The notes beneath the pieces are model-generated. The model ran no database searches and had not been told where the DNA came from. It saw only the letters and a program-made list of their open reading frames with translations. From [Scytonema hofmanni] UTEX 2349 (GTDB lineage Bacteria; Cyanobacteriota; Cyanobacteriia; Cyanobacteriales; Nostocaceae), in assembly GCF_000582685.1 (NCBI RefSeq), contig NZ_KK073768.1, forward strand, positions 1,421,500 to 1,485,499: a stretch of DNA of 64,000 nucleotides. Direction: 5' to 3'. A program made the position numbers and the translations under genes. Positions 53,462-61,905 of the stretch are shown in pieces; positions within the stretch are counted from its first letter, which is position 1; the number at the start of each line of letters is the position of its first letter.

Positions 53462-53968
53462 ATGAATTACCTTGTTGCCGTATTAGGCGATCGCATCCAA
53501 GCCGAAGCTGCTTACTTAGCGTTAGAAAAAGAAGGCATAAAAAGTAGTATCCTGGGTAGGGGGTACAAAAGTGCTGACGAGTTTGGCTTGATTGACCCCA
53601 ACGAAGAAGCTAAAAAGCAAGTGCGGCTAATGGCTGTTTGGCTTATTCCATTCGGCTTTTTTGCTGGTTTTACCTTCAGTTTCATCACCGGTTTAGAAAC
53701 CTTTGCTTGGGCAGGTCAAATTGGCAATCATATTATTGGTGGATTGCTAGGTGCTGTTAGTGGTGCTTTGGGTAGTGTAGTTTCTGGTGGTGGAGTCGGT
53801 TTAATTATTGGTGGTGGTGATGCTTTACCCTACCGCAACCGTTTGGATGCTGGCAAATACTTGATTGTGGTTCAGGATTCTGAAAATGTTACCCGTCAAG
53901 CAACCCGCGTTTTACGTCAGTTCGATCCAGAAAATATTCAAGGTTACGCTGACACAACAGTTAGGTAG
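53462..53968 (+). CDS. Conserved cyanobacterial membrane protein, 168 aa
   Basis: Residues 1-50 form a soluble alpha/beta segment (YLVAVLGDRIQAEAAYLALEKEGI). It is followed by two glycine-rich hydrophobic spans (LMAVWLIPFGFFAGFTFSFITG and GGLLGAVSGALGSVVSGGGVGLIIGGG) and a C-terminal soluble segment (YLIVVQDSENVTRQATRVLR). The soluble parts resemble a DUF1269/general-stress type ACT-like domain split by membrane helices. Function unknown. Confidence 0.75.
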   Translation: MNYLVAVLGDRIQAEAAYLALEKEGIKSSILGRGYKSADEFGLIDPNEEAKKQVRLMAVWLIPFGFFAGFTFSFITGLETFAWAGQIGNHIIGGLLGAVSGALGSVVSGGGVGLIIGGGDALPYRNRLDAGKYLIVVQDSENVTRQATRVLRQFDPENIQGYADTTVR

Positions 53969-53969
53969 T

Positions 53970-54070
53970 GGATAGTGGTTGGTGGATAGTGGTTAGTGGT
54001 TGGTGGATAGTGGATAGTGGATAATGGTTGGTGGATAGTGGTTAAGAAATATTAGGCAACAACCAACAAC
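53970..54070. repeat. Short tandem repeats (GTGGATA/GTTGGTG)
   Basis: Tandem degenerate heptamers after the stop codon; complementary CAACAACCA-type repeats lie at 54229-54295 on the far side of the MITE. Confidence 0.75.
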
Positions 54071-54228
54071 CAATACGGTTCGGTTAAGGCAACAGACGCA
54101 AGGGAATCCCCTAGAGAGACGCAAGGGAATCGCCGTCTCTACAAAGGACTTATTATTGTAAAGACGGCGATTTATCGCGTCTTTGTGATCTATAATTTTC
54201 ATCAAAAAATCTTATCCGAACCGTATTG
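54071..54228. mobile_element. MITE family C, best copy
   Basis: 158 bp with 18-bp terminal inverted repeats CAATACGGTTCGGTTAAG and CTTATCCGAACCGTATTG (one mismatch). The interior holds GAGACG hairpin repeats. It is inserted in a tandem-repeat block. Other ends of the family are at 44653 and 51949. Confidence 0.75.
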
Positions 54229-54302
54229 AACCAACAACCATCAACCAACAACCAACAACTAACAACCAACAACCATCAACTAACAACTAACAACTTTTAA
54301 CA

Positions 54303-55082
54303 ATGTTGCCAAGAGAAGAAATTTTAAAGGGTGTTGAAAATCGAGATACTCTAGCACGTGTAATTGATCAGGCAGATCAAGCAATCAAAACTTGGGAAGT
54401 TGTTTTCACGGATTTTTTGTCTCCTCCAGAGTTGGCAGAAATTCAGCGCGTGTTTAGCCGTTTAACAGAAGTACAATTGGTAGCGTGGGGTGGATATCCG
54501 CAAGCTGAACGTCAAAGAATAGCGATCGCTCGTTCGGAAATGCCTTTAGATCAATCTCAAGTTGCGATCGCTGTTTTAGAAATTGCCGGAAATTTTTTGT
54601 TTGATACTGCCTCTCACCGCGACTTCTTAGGAGCTATGCTAGGTACTGGCATTGTCCGCGAAAAAACTGGTGATGTGATTGTACTCGGCGAACGAGGAGC
54701 GCAGGCAATTGTTGTGCCAGAGTTGGTAGAATTTTTAGGGATGAATCTCCAACAAGTGCGATCGGTTCCGGTAAAAACTCAGCCGATTCATGTCAGCGAG
54801 TTAAAGATTCGCGAACCGAAGAAGAAAGAATTAACCACCGTCGAAGCTTCTTTACGATTAGATGCGATCGCTTCCGCTGGTTTTGGCATGTCTCGCAGCA
54901 AAATGGTTGATTTAATCGACTCCGGTGATGTTCGCGTCAACTGGAAGGATATCACACAAGCAAGTTCTCAACTTAAATCAGGAGACTTAATCGCAATTCG
55001 CGGTAAAGGACGCTTAGAAATTGGTGAAATTGCCGTCACCAAAAAAGATAGATATCGCGTGCAATTAACAAGGTATATGTAA
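54303..55082 (+). CDS. Photosystem II S4-domain protein
   Basis: A 259-residue RNA-binding-type protein of the family named photosystem II S4 domain protein (related to YlmH). The N-terminal 160 residues form the YlmH-like region (LARVIDQADQAIKTWEVVFTDFLSPPE, VAWGGYPQAERQRIAIAR, ASHRDFLGAMLGTGIVREKTGDVIV). An S4 RNA-binding domain spans about 180-245 (SLRLDAIASAGFGMSRSKM, SGDVRVNW, KSGDLIAIRGKGR). It may act on ribosome-associated or organellar-type RNA; mutants in plants and Synechocystis affect photosystem II. Start at the ATG at 54303. Confidence 0.92.
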   Translation: MLPREEILKGVENRDTLARVIDQADQAIKTWEVVFTDFLSPPELAEIQRVFSRLTEVQLVAWGGYPQAERQRIAIARSEMPLDQSQVAIAVLEIAGNFLFDTASHRDFLGAMLGTGIVREKTGDVIVLGERGAQAIVVPELVEFLGMNLQQVRSVPVKTQPIHVSELKIREPKKKELTTVEASLRLDAIASAGFGMSRSKMVDLIDSGDVRVNWKDITQASSQLKSGDLIAIRGKGRLEIGEIAVTKKDRYRVQLTRYM

Positions 55083-55195
55083 GTGGTTAGTGGTTAGTGG
55101 ATAGTGGTTGGTGGTTAGTGGATAGGAGTACTTTTTCACAACTATCAACTATCAACCATCAACCATCAACCATCAACCATCAACCATCAACCATC
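55083..55195. repeat. Short tandem repeats (GTGGTTA / CATCAAC)
   Basis: Two opposed blocks, GTGGTTAGT-type and ATCAACC-type, each five or more units, lie between converging genes. Confidence 0.75.
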
Positions 55196-55969
55196 AACCT
55201 TAAACTGTTTTTCCAAAATCTTTAATAGAGTTTTGCGCGGAACTAAGGGGGCTAATTTACTGATTAAATGAGTAGTAATACCACCAATAACAGCAATAGA
55301 ATCTTTTCTTTCCAAAGCTTTTAGAGATTCGCGCACTACTGCTTCTGAAGTAGATATTTTATTTGTTTTAGCGGCAAGGGCTGGAGGAAATTTAGCTTCT
55401 GCGAAAAAGTTTGTCTCAACGGGTCCTGGACAAATAACTAGCACCCGCACACCATATTGACGATTTTCTGCCCACAATGCCTGACTATAACTGACAATAA
55501 ACGCTTTGCTGGCAGCATAAACAGCAAGGTAAGGCATCGGTTGAAATGCGGTGAGAGAAGACACATTAATAATGCTTCCAGAACGACGTTGCCGCATCAA
55601 AGGCAAAAATTTATGAGTTAAATCTACTAATGCCACAATGTTTAATTGCACTATTTTAACTTGCCGTTCTCCATCTGTTTCGGCAAAATCGCCATACTCT
55701 GCAAAACCTGCGTTGTTGATTAACAAATCAATTGTTAATCCCTTTTCTTTCGTGGCATTAAATATAGCATCAGTAGCGCCAGTTTCTGTAAGGTCTTGTA
55801 CAATAATATCTACTTGAATTTTGTGTTTTTCTTGCAATTGGAAAGCTAATTCCTTCAGTTTTTCTTCGGAACGAGCAACTAAAACAAGATTTGTGTTGCG
55901 TTTAGCAAGTTCTTGGGCAAAGGCTTTACCAATACCACCAGAAGCACCAGTTATTAAAGCAGTTGACAT
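55187..55969 (-). CDS. Short-chain dehydrogenase/reductase
   Basis: A classical SDR of about 260 residues. Cofactor motif TGASGGIGKAF near residue 6, NNAG near 86, IINVSSLTAF with the catalytic serine near 136, and YAASKAF with the catalytic tyrosine and lysine near 152. The LVLVARSEEKL segment at strand 2 suggests NADP preference. The C-terminus has a hydrophobic ISKLAPLVPRKTLLKIL tail that may touch the membrane. ATG at 55969 chosen because MSTALITGAS is the family's usual start. Confidence 0.92.
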   Translation of the reverse strand: MSTALITGASGGIGKAFAQELAKRNTNLVLVARSEEKLKELAFQLQEKHKIQVDIIVQDLTETGATDAIFNATKEKGLTIDLLINNAGFAEYGDFAETDGERQVKIVQLNIVALVDLTHKFLPLMRQRRSGSIINVSSLTAFQPMPYLAVYAASKAFIVSYSQALWAENRQYGVRVLVICPGPVETNFFAEAKFPPALAAKTNKISTSEAVVRESLKALERKDSIAVIGGITTHLISKLAPLVPRKTLLKILEKQFKVDG

Positions 55970-56100
55970 TATAGTTTCTACGATAATTTTTCTCACATTT
56001 TTCAGATATTAACAACCATCAAGGCACGTTTTCCCCCACTGAAAGGAGTATGTCAAGGTGTGTATTTTCCTTGAAATGTGGGCAAACTAAATGTGAGTAG

Positions 56101-57420
56101 TTGTTAATGCTTAATTTTATGAAGTTTTTCCAGAATCTGCCCTTTAATATCCTAGGTAAAAAATTCGATAATAATTTGGAAATTGACCCGTCGCTCAAAA
56201 GTCAACAACCAATTGTACTGAATCCATCTCCAGGCAAAACCCTTGCAGAACTCGAAATGGAAGCACAAGCGCAGCTTTACCGTAACCCTCATCACCAAGG
56301 TAGAAAAAAGCACGTTCGCATAGTAAGTAAAATTATCTGGACAGTCATCCTGCTGGGGATTCCTGTGAGTGCAGTATGGCTGGCAAACTTGCCTTACTCG
56401 ATAATTCGTCGTACAATATCTCAAAATGCCCCGATTTTGCTGCTACCCAGCTATATGAGCATGGACAGTCATTATCGGCAAGCGATCGCTGTAGTTGAAC
56501 AAGCCGAACAATTAATTGAGCAACCCACAAGCCCAGCCGACTTAGAATTAGGGGAAGAGAAGGTAAAACAGGCACAACAACATCTTGATGCTTTGCCCAT
56601 TGGATTTTTAAATGATTGGTCAGATTACAAATATTGGTGGTATGATTCGCGGTTTAGCACTTACGGTTTTAATAGCGCTCGTACCAAGGTTGGGCAGCTA
56701 GAAGCTAAGGTGTTTCAAGAAAAGAATGCTCAGACGTTGTTTACCGATAGCGAACAAAAACTTTCTCAAGCTAAACAGCAATATCAACAAGCGCTAACAT
56801 CAACCGATAAAAAAGCTGCGATCGCTTCTTGGCATTCTGCAATTGATAAATTACAACAAATCCCCAGCCAAACTCTAGCTGGAAAAACCGCACAAAACAA
56901 ACTACAGTCTGAGAAACGAGAATTTGCAGAAATTGTTGGTTTAGCCGCAGGCAATGAACGCATTAGCACTTTAATTACAGCAGCACAGCAGTTTTCTTGG
57001 CAAGCGGCAAAAGCTGGACAAAACCCACCCCATCCAGTTGCTGAATGGCAAGAGATAGAAAATTTATGGCAAGAGGCAATTAATCGGCTTAGACAAGTTC
57101 CCTCAGAAGATTTGGCAGGGTATAGCCAATCACAGAAATTACTGGCAATTTACCAAGCAAATTTAGCCGCAGTACGTATCCGACGACAAGCACAGCAGGA
57201 TTCGCTACAAACTTTAGATTCTGCACAACGTCAAATTCAAAGCTTACTAGCTTCGACTCCCACAAATCCTCAAATAGGCGATCGCAATCGTACCATCAGC
57301 CAGTTACAAGGAATTATCAATCAACTCAAGAAAGTGCAACCAGGTACAACAGCTTACCTTGAGGCACAACAACTACTGCTGTCGGCAAATAATAAACTCA
57401 GCCAACTTCAAGCAAAATAA
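56101..57420 (+). CDS. Membrane-anchored coiled-coil protein, cyanobacterial
   Basis: A 439-residue protein. Residues 1-75 are soluble; residues about 78-100 form one membrane helix (KIIWTVILLGIPVSAVWLA). Residues 115-435 are glutamine- and alanine-rich and mostly helical with repeat-like units (AVVEQAEQLIEQPTSPADLELGEEKVKQAQQHLDAL, KLSQAKQQYQQALTSTDKKAAIASW). The C-terminal part may be TPR-like or coiled coil and is probably outside the cytoplasm. Function unknown. An ATG at 56107 or 56119 could be the true start. Confidence 0.75.
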   Translation: MLMLNFMKFFQNLPFNILGKKFDNNLEIDPSLKSQQPIVLNPSPGKTLAELEMEAQAQLYRNPHHQGRKKHVRIVSKIIWTVILLGIPVSAVWLANLPYSIIRRTISQNAPILLLPSYMSMDSHYRQAIAVVEQAEQLIEQPTSPADLELGEEKVKQAQQHLDALPIGFLNDWSDYKYWWYDSRFSTYGFNSARTKVGQLEAKVFQEKNAQTLFTDSEQKLSQAKQQYQQALTSTDKKAAIASWHSAIDKLQQIPSQTLAGKTAQNKLQSEKREFAEIVGLAAGNERISTLITAAQQFSWQAAKAGQNPPHPVAEWQEIENLWQEAINRLRQVPSEDLAGYSQSQKLLAIYQANLAAVRIRRQAQQDSLQTLDSAQRQIQSLLASTPTNPQIGDRNRTISQLQGIINQLKKVQPGTTAYLEAQQLLLSANNKLSQLQAK

Positions 57421-57477
57421 ATTAAGTCACTTATTATTGCCAATCCAGTTGAGCCTATGCTATAGTAAGGAAATTGC

Positions 57478-57551
<74 letters not shown>

Positions 57552-57689
57552 TTTTGTGTTGTTGTACATTGCTTTGTTTATCCGAGCAATTCTATATCTA
57601 ACCACACCCGTTACATTTGTTCTGCTGTTAAGCTTTGTGCGGATGGCAGAGGTACTTTTTCCAATCTAATTCCCAACGTAGACAGACTC

Positions 57690-58022
57690 ATACGAACTAG
57701 GTTATAAATTAGGTAATAGAGGAAAGAAAGACGTATATATTTCTCGACATGGACAGTATGCAAAACAGGCTTTAGAAGCACTCAAGCTTATTACAAAGAT
57801 GCGTCAGGGCAATAAGTGGCTGATTGAATTAACCCAAAAGGGCAGATTAATTGCTGAAGCACCTAATGAAGATTTACAAGTCAGACTGCTCATTGAAGCT
57901 ATGTTAAGTTACCCTCCTGTTTGGCGAATTATTGATGCAGTCTCACTAAAACAATCACAACTAAATAGTGTGCTAGTTTTAAATGATGAAGTAGTTAAAG
58001 AGCTTACTTTTCCAGAAGTATA
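57690..58022 (+). pseudogene. 5' part of a broken gene, split by a MITE
   Basis: The open frame runs from about 57690 (GYKLGNRGKKDVYISRHGQY, KQALEALKLITKMRQGNKWL) through ELTQKGRLIAEA to LTFPEV, where the MITE begins. A downstream part with winged-helix-like text (RRSQTLKNWIKWISKKSG) lies at 58228-58470, in two frames because of a 71-bp duplication. It resembles a component of DNA-modification or restriction loci in general character, but I cannot name the family. Confidence 0.5.
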
Positions 58023-58227
58023 GGACTAGCCCTTTCAAGGTGAGCATATGTACTATCCAATTTTTAACCGTATTTCAGGCATTGACTGCAATTGAAGAAA
58101 TAAATTATGGATAAACTCCAAATTTTTGGACTGTAAATTAAGCGATCGCAATCGCCAAAATACCGAAATTGGGTGAAAAATATTATTTATTTCATAGTAC
58201 AAACGTTCACCTTGAAAGGGCTGGTCC
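58023..58227. mobile_element. MITE family E with TA target duplication
   Basis: 205 bp with 23-bp terminal inverted repeats (GGACTAGCCCTTTCAAGGTG against CACCTTGAAAGGGCTGGTCC, two mismatches), flanked by TA on both sides (58021-58022 and 58228-58229). TA duplication is the hallmark of IS630/Tc1-mariner elements. It contains no transposase; an IS630 pseudogene lies 2 kb away. Confidence 0.85.
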
Positions 58228-58470
58228 TAAAGTATTAAAAGACGCAGATACTAGTAATCGTCGCTCACAGACTTTAAAAAACTGGATAAAGTGGATATCT
58301 AAAAAGTCAGGAATTCCTATACTAGTAATCGTCGCTCACAGACTTTAAAAAACTGGATAAAGTGGATATCTAAAAAGTCAGGAATTCCTATCCGTATTCA
58401 TGAAGAAGGGGTACAACTTACAATTCCAATGTTATTTGCAGAAGTATTAGAGGGTGTAGATACAGAATAA
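58228..58470 (+). pseudogene. 3' part of the broken gene
   Basis: Frame fragments: SNRRSQTLKNWIKWISKKSG occurs twice because of the tandem duplication at 58248-58391. The second copy continues IPIRIHEEGVQLTIPMLFAEV to a stop near 58470. With the fragment at 57690-58022 it forms one decayed gene. Confidence 0.5.
58248..58391. repeat. 71-bp perfect tandem duplication
   Basis: Two exact 71-bp copies (starts 58248 and 58319, opening ATACTAGTAATCGTCGCTCA). 71 is not a multiple of three, so the duplication shifts the frame. Identity between copies means it is recent. Confidence 0.92.
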
Positions 58471-58660
58471 TCATCAAATTTCCCATCTGAATAGCTAACA
58501 ATTTATTAAAAATAATTGATGCGATCTTTTTGAAATCGTTGGCTATGTTGACAATGATGGATTTAGATTCATAAGCAACAGTGAAAATATCAAGCTAGAT
58601 TTAATACTTACACATGCCTTTTGAGTAGGTGCAAACATTAGTGATGGGAGAGGATAATCG

Positions 58661-59554
58661 GTGAAATTAATCGTGACTAGTTACATTTACCAGAATGTAT
58701 TTGCCCGGAAAGAGCAGAAAGTCCGTATTTACTCAGAAAAAGAAGGTGCAAATGGCAGAGTTGTTTTAGAAGATATTGTAGAAATTTTATTAACTGAGAT
58801 CGTATCAATCCCTAGTAAAAAATCATCTAATAGGACTGATTATAACCTACTTACTATAACTCAAGATAAGATTCAGCTTGCTGATATTGCAACAATTGAA
58901 TATAAAGGTTTACACCTTGCCGATGTAGAGCAGCTTTATAACTTTTATAGTTTTTGTGATGACTTAGCGGAAACAGAAATTTATGAAAGTCTTGGAAATT
59001 GGCTAAATTTCCAAGTTTGTACTTTAATTAACAAGCGGTTAGCTCATTTAGGCGAAATGGTAAGACAGATACCTTTTTGGGAAGAGTACGCTTCCAAAGT
59101 TTCAAAAATATTTGATGAAAATCAAAAGATAACAATCAGAGAATGGTTGCTGAAATCTTACGGTTTAACTGTTCCTGGGGTACTTACTATATTTACTAAT
59201 AAAGTTAAAAACATGATGGGTAGTGCGTATAACGTAAATGCTGGTGAGAAACCAGATAAGAATGAAGGGAATGTGAATGTATATTATCCCAAAAATTTTG
59301 GTTTTGTTGCTCAAAGAATAGACTGGTGGGCTTCTAATAATGATTGGAATTGGTTGCGAGAAGTAATTAAGAACAGTGTTGTTGTTAAATCAACCCTTGA
59401 TGATGAAAAAAAGCAAGTAAGGATTTTGAAGAAGGAAGGTAGAAGTATTGATGATATTGTCCAAATTATTTGGGGAGTCAGCCCAACTTCTAATTTAGTT
59501 GATAATAAAAACTATCAATACAAGATTTTAAAAGCTTTCATACAAATGGTCTAA
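58661..59554 (+). CDS. Unknown protein of accessory island, 297 aa
   Basis: No family recognised. Starts with GTG (VKLIVTSYIYQNVF). Residues 1-75 are strand-rich and charged; residues 85-180 are helical (YNFYSFCDDLAETEIYESLG, LLKSYGLTVPGVLTIF). Near residue 225, FVAQRIDWWASNNDWNW is a tryptophan-rich helix, and a C-terminal helix-turn-like segment follows (VRILKKEGRSIDDIVQIIWG). No signal peptide or membrane segment. It is coupled to the next gene by a 9-base gap. It could be a regulatory or effector protein in an island-borne system; this is inference. Confidence 0.7.
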   Translation: MKLIVTSYIYQNVFARKEQKVRIYSEKEGANGRVVLEDIVEILLTEIVSIPSKKSSNRTDYNLLTITQDKIQLADIATIEYKGLHLADVEQLYNFYSFCDDLAETEIYESLGNWLNFQVCTLINKRLAHLGEMVRQIPFWEEYASKVSKIFDENQKITIREWLLKSYGLTVPGVLTIFTNKVKNMMGSAYNVNAGEKPDKNEGNVNVYYPKNFGFVAQRIDWWASNNDWNWLREVIKNSVVVKSTLDDEKKQVRILKKEGRSIDDIVQIIWGVSPTSNLVDNKNYQYKILKAFIQMV

Positions 59555-59563
59555 AGGTGCAAA

Positions 59564-59992
59564 ATGCTATTAGAAAAAGATGCTATTCAAATGGAAGATG
59601 CAATTAATCTACTGGAATCAAATGGCATGAAACCAAATATACGTCAGCTAGGAAGCCAGAAAACTTTAATAACCAAGCTAGTGGATGGTTATTCACTTAT
59701 GATCGAAGAAGATAAATCAAGTCCTGGTTATTTATGTGCTTACTTAAAAAGTAGCGAACGCGGAACTATCACAATTTGGCATGAAATCAGCTATAAATCT
59801 TTAACTTCAGCCATCAAATATATACAGGAACAACTAGGGATAGCTTCTAGAAAAAAATTATTTGGGGAGTATTGGACTGTTGTTGTTGCTGTAGTTAGTC
59901 TTGCGCTGGCAGGTACAAGTTATTTACTTGTTAGTAATAAATTAACTCAATGCAATACTCAGCAATCTGAACAGCCTATAATTCAACCTTAG
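59564..59992 (+). CDS. Unknown C-terminally membrane-anchored protein, 142 aa
   Basis: Residues 1-95 form a small soluble domain (MEDAINLLESNGMKPNIRQL, VDGYSLMIEEDKSSPGYLCAYLK, ISYKSLTSAIKYIQEQLG). Residues about 106-128 form a single membrane helix (YWTVVVAVVSLALAGTSYLLV) with a short polar tail, the pattern of a tail-anchored protein. Starts 9 bases after the preceding stop, so the two genes form an operon. Function not recognised. Confidence 0.7.
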   Translation: MLLEKDAIQMEDAINLLESNGMKPNIRQLGSQKTLITKLVDGYSLMIEEDKSSPGYLCAYLKSSERGTITIWHEISYKSLTSAIKYIQEQLGIASRKKLFGEYWTVVVAVVSLALAGTSYLLVSNKLTQCNTQQSEQPIIQP

Positions 59993-60071
59993 ATTATAAT
60001 TAGAACGAGAGCTTTATATTCGCGGATTTCAACCCAAAGTCAAAGTTGTGGTAGTGCGAGGAGCTAAAGAA

Positions 60072-60576
60072 TTGTATTTGTACTGACACTATCTATTATT
60101 TCAAGACTAACCAGTTTATCCGCCAATATTTTTAATGTGCAACGAGCGCTACCATCGGGAGCATCTGAACAAGTTGTTGCAATTAAATATGCTTCTGCCG
60201 TGGAAGTTATCAAGAAAGGCAGAGGGCAGGAGGCACTTATGCAGAAGGAAATTCTGGCTCCTGTCCTTATTAGAGTGACCGTAGGGAACAGGGGTTTAAG
60301 ACCCCCACCAAATTTTTAAGAGGAGTGGTTCTTATTCAGGAGGGGTCTGAATCCTATAAGTGAATAAAACATAAGTGCCTTCTGCCCTCTGCCTTCTGCC
60401 TTCTTCAATTTTGGTGGCTTTCCACTGCGAGGACGCTCATTCATTGTGGCTGATAAGGAATCGGTGCAAAACTGTTTGCAAGTTCGTTCAACTGTTGGTA
60501 TTGATATGTGTAAGCTTTTTGCTATCGCCTCATCTGTACTACCAGAGTTTGCCAATAGAATAGTAGATAGAAACAA
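60072..60576 (-). pseudogene. IS630-family transposase remnant, split by a MITE
   Basis: The N-terminal part (60576-60406) reads LLANSGSTDEAIAKSLHIS, TVERTCKQFCT and NERPRSGKPPKL, the helix-turn-helix of IS630 transposases. After the MITE the frame continues as TAEAYLIATTCSDAPDGSAR, LKILADKLVSLEIIDSVS and then ends. Deleting the MITE with one TCAA copy rejoins the frame in phase. No catalytic DDE part is left, and both ends are truncated. Confidence 0.8.
60214..60405. mobile_element. MITE family A, copy 3, inserted in IS630
   Basis: 192 bp with inverted ends GAAAGGCAGAGGGCAGGAGG... and ...CTGCCCTCTGCCTTCTGCCT; the inner 26 bp match at all but one position (60216-60241 and 60371-60396). It is flanked by TCAA on both sides (60210-60213 and 60406-60409), read as a target duplication. 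The interior differs from copies 1 and 2. Confidence 0.85.
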
Positions 60577-60605
60577 AATATCTTAAAATATCAGGAGATT
60601 AGATT

Positions 60606-60830
60606 ATGCAGATGGAAGTAGTAGAATTTCAAGGTATTGTCAAAGATGGTGTAATTCAAATTCCTGAAATTTATAAAGGAGAACTCAATGGAGAATCTGT
60701 CAAAGTAATTGTCATGAAAAAAGTTAGGAGAACAGCAGCAGTTGATATTATTGCTGAACTCATGGAGCATCCGGTGGAGTTTGAATGGCCTCCTTTGAAC
60801 CGAGAAGAAATTTATGACCGCAATTCATGA
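60606..60830 (+). CDS. Antitoxin partner of VapC-type toxin
   Basis: A 74-residue protein beginning MQMEVVEFQGIVKDGVIQIPEIY, a beta-rich swapped-hairpin type N-terminus seen in antitoxins of cyanobacterial toxin-antitoxin pairs. The C-terminal tail (ELMEHPVEFEWPPLNREEIYD) is the sort that wraps the toxin. It overlaps the toxin gene by 17 bases. It is expected to bind DNA and repress its own operon. Confidence 0.78.
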   Translation: MQMEVVEFQGIVKDGVIQIPEIYKGELNGESVKVIVMKKVRRTAAVDIIAELMEHPVEFEWPPLNREEIYDRNS

Positions 60831-61236
60831 GAATGCCTATTTTCTAGATTCTAATATCTGGATTTATGCTCTAGCGAATAATCAAGATATTAACAAACGT
60901 AACATAGCTTGTCGTCTAGTTGATGCTGAAGGGGTAATCATTAGTACACAAATTATTAATGAGGTATGTCTAAATCTAATTAAAAAATCTTCTTTTACTG
61001 AGCAACAAATAACACAGTTGATAGAGGCATTTTATAAAGGTTCTCACATTATTTCATTTAATCGTGATATTTTGCTGAACTCTTCTAATCTTCGGAGTAG
61101 ATATAATTTCTCTTTTTGGGATAGTTTAATTGTCGCTTGTGCTTTAGCTGCGGGAGCAAGTATTCTCTATTCTGAAGATATGCAGGATGGGTTAGTAGTC
61201 GATGGTCAATTACAAATTGTGAATCCATTTAAATGA
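60814..61236 (+). CDS. PIN-domain ribonuclease toxin (VapC-type)
   Basis: A 140-residue PIN domain. Acidic metal-binding residues: Asp in FLDSNIWIYAL near residue 12, Glu in IINEVCLNL near 50, Asp in FWDSLIVACAL near 100, and Asp in YSEDMQDG near 119. Such toxins cleave RNA when the antitoxin is lost. Its stop overlaps the ATG of the hsdS relic (ATGA), showing that the pair was inserted into or evolved as part of a type I restriction operon. Confidence 0.88.
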   Translation: MTAIHENAYFLDSNIWIYALANNQDINKRNIACRLVDAEGVIISTQIINEVCLNLIKKSSFTEQQITQLIEAFYKGSHIISFNRDILLNSSNLRSRYNFSFWDSLIVACALAAGASILYSEDMQDGLVVDGQLQIVNPFK

Positions 61237-61560
61237 AAGTAGATACGTTTTTTTAAAATTTTGAATTGTTGACAGATGCACCAAATGCGATCGCAAAGTT
61301 ACGGGAAATTATTTTGCAATTGGCTGTAATGGGTAAGCTTGTCCCTCAAAACCCAAATGATGAACCTGCTTCTATCCTGCTAAAAAAGATTAATGATGAT
61401 AAAGAAAATCTACTAAAAGTAAAAAAAATTAGAGAAGCTGATTCATTACCATCTACGCATTGTAGAGAAGTGCGATCGCTTGATGTCTCTCTGCGATACC
61501 CTAGAAGCGAAATTGAAACAAGGGCGAGACAGCAGCGAGAAGCTGATGGAAGTCGCATCT
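61233..61560 (+). pseudogene. hsdS: Relic of type I restriction specificity subunit (HsdS)
   Basis: The frame from ATG 61233 reads MKVDTFF-stop-NFELLTDAPNAIAKLREI, LQLAVMGKLVPQNPNDEPAS. This is the standard HsdS N-terminus with one nonsense codon (TAA where a glutamine codon is typical). After about residue 70 the sequence jumps, in another frame, to LMSLCDTLEAKLKQGRDSSE (61479-61560), the standard HsdS C-terminal conserved helix. Both target-recognition domains are deleted. No hsdM or hsdR is near. Confidence 0.82.
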
Positions 61561-61569
61561 TTTTCAAAA

Positions 61570-61905
61570 TCAAGCTACCGCAAAATCAGTGTATTGTCTA
61601 ACATCCTCTGGATGAAAAGCTAAAACAATTTCATCTTTGGGAATTCCTGCGGCTACGAGTTCATTGGCAATGCCATATTCAGTTCCATCGCGCTGAATCC
61701 AAATTTTCCCATCAATAATTTCAATATGGATAATACAACCATGAACTCGTTCTTCTCCCTGCCAACCCAAAGTCATTACTATGTAATTAGTAGCTGTGCG
61801 ATCGATAATTAGCTTTGTTTGTAATTGACGATTTGCATAGGGTATTTTTATATATTCACTCAGAATCTCTTCGATGATTTTTTGATGTTTTTCTAAGGTA
61901 TCCAT
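61570..61905 (-). CDS. xisI: XisI family protein (fdxN-element excision controlling factor)
   Basis: 111 residues. The family's pattern is clear: HQKIIEEILSEYIKIPYA, the LIIDRTATNYIVMTLGWQGEERVHGCIIHIEI segment, WIQRDGTEYGIANELV and AGIPKDEIVLAFHPEDVRQYT. In Anabaena XisI, with XisH, is needed for developmentally controlled excision of the fdxN element by XisF. Most genomes hold many XisHI pairs of unknown role. No fdxN element or large serine recombinase is seen here. It overlaps xisH by 13 bases. Confidence 0.93.
   Translation of the reverse strand: MDTLEKHQKIIEEILSEYIKIPYANRQLQTKLIIDRTATNYIVMTLGWQGEERVHGCIIHIEIIDGKIWIQRDGTEYGIANELVAAGIPKDEIVLAFHPEDVRQYTDFAVA

Noticed and set aside
57552..57690. 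Duplicate of the tRNA 3' end as an attachment site
   Set aside because: No second copy of the GGTTCGAATCCAGT segment was noticed at the island's far side.
60137..60319. 60-residue plus-strand ORF
   Set aside because: Runs antisense through the IS630 remnant into MITE family A.
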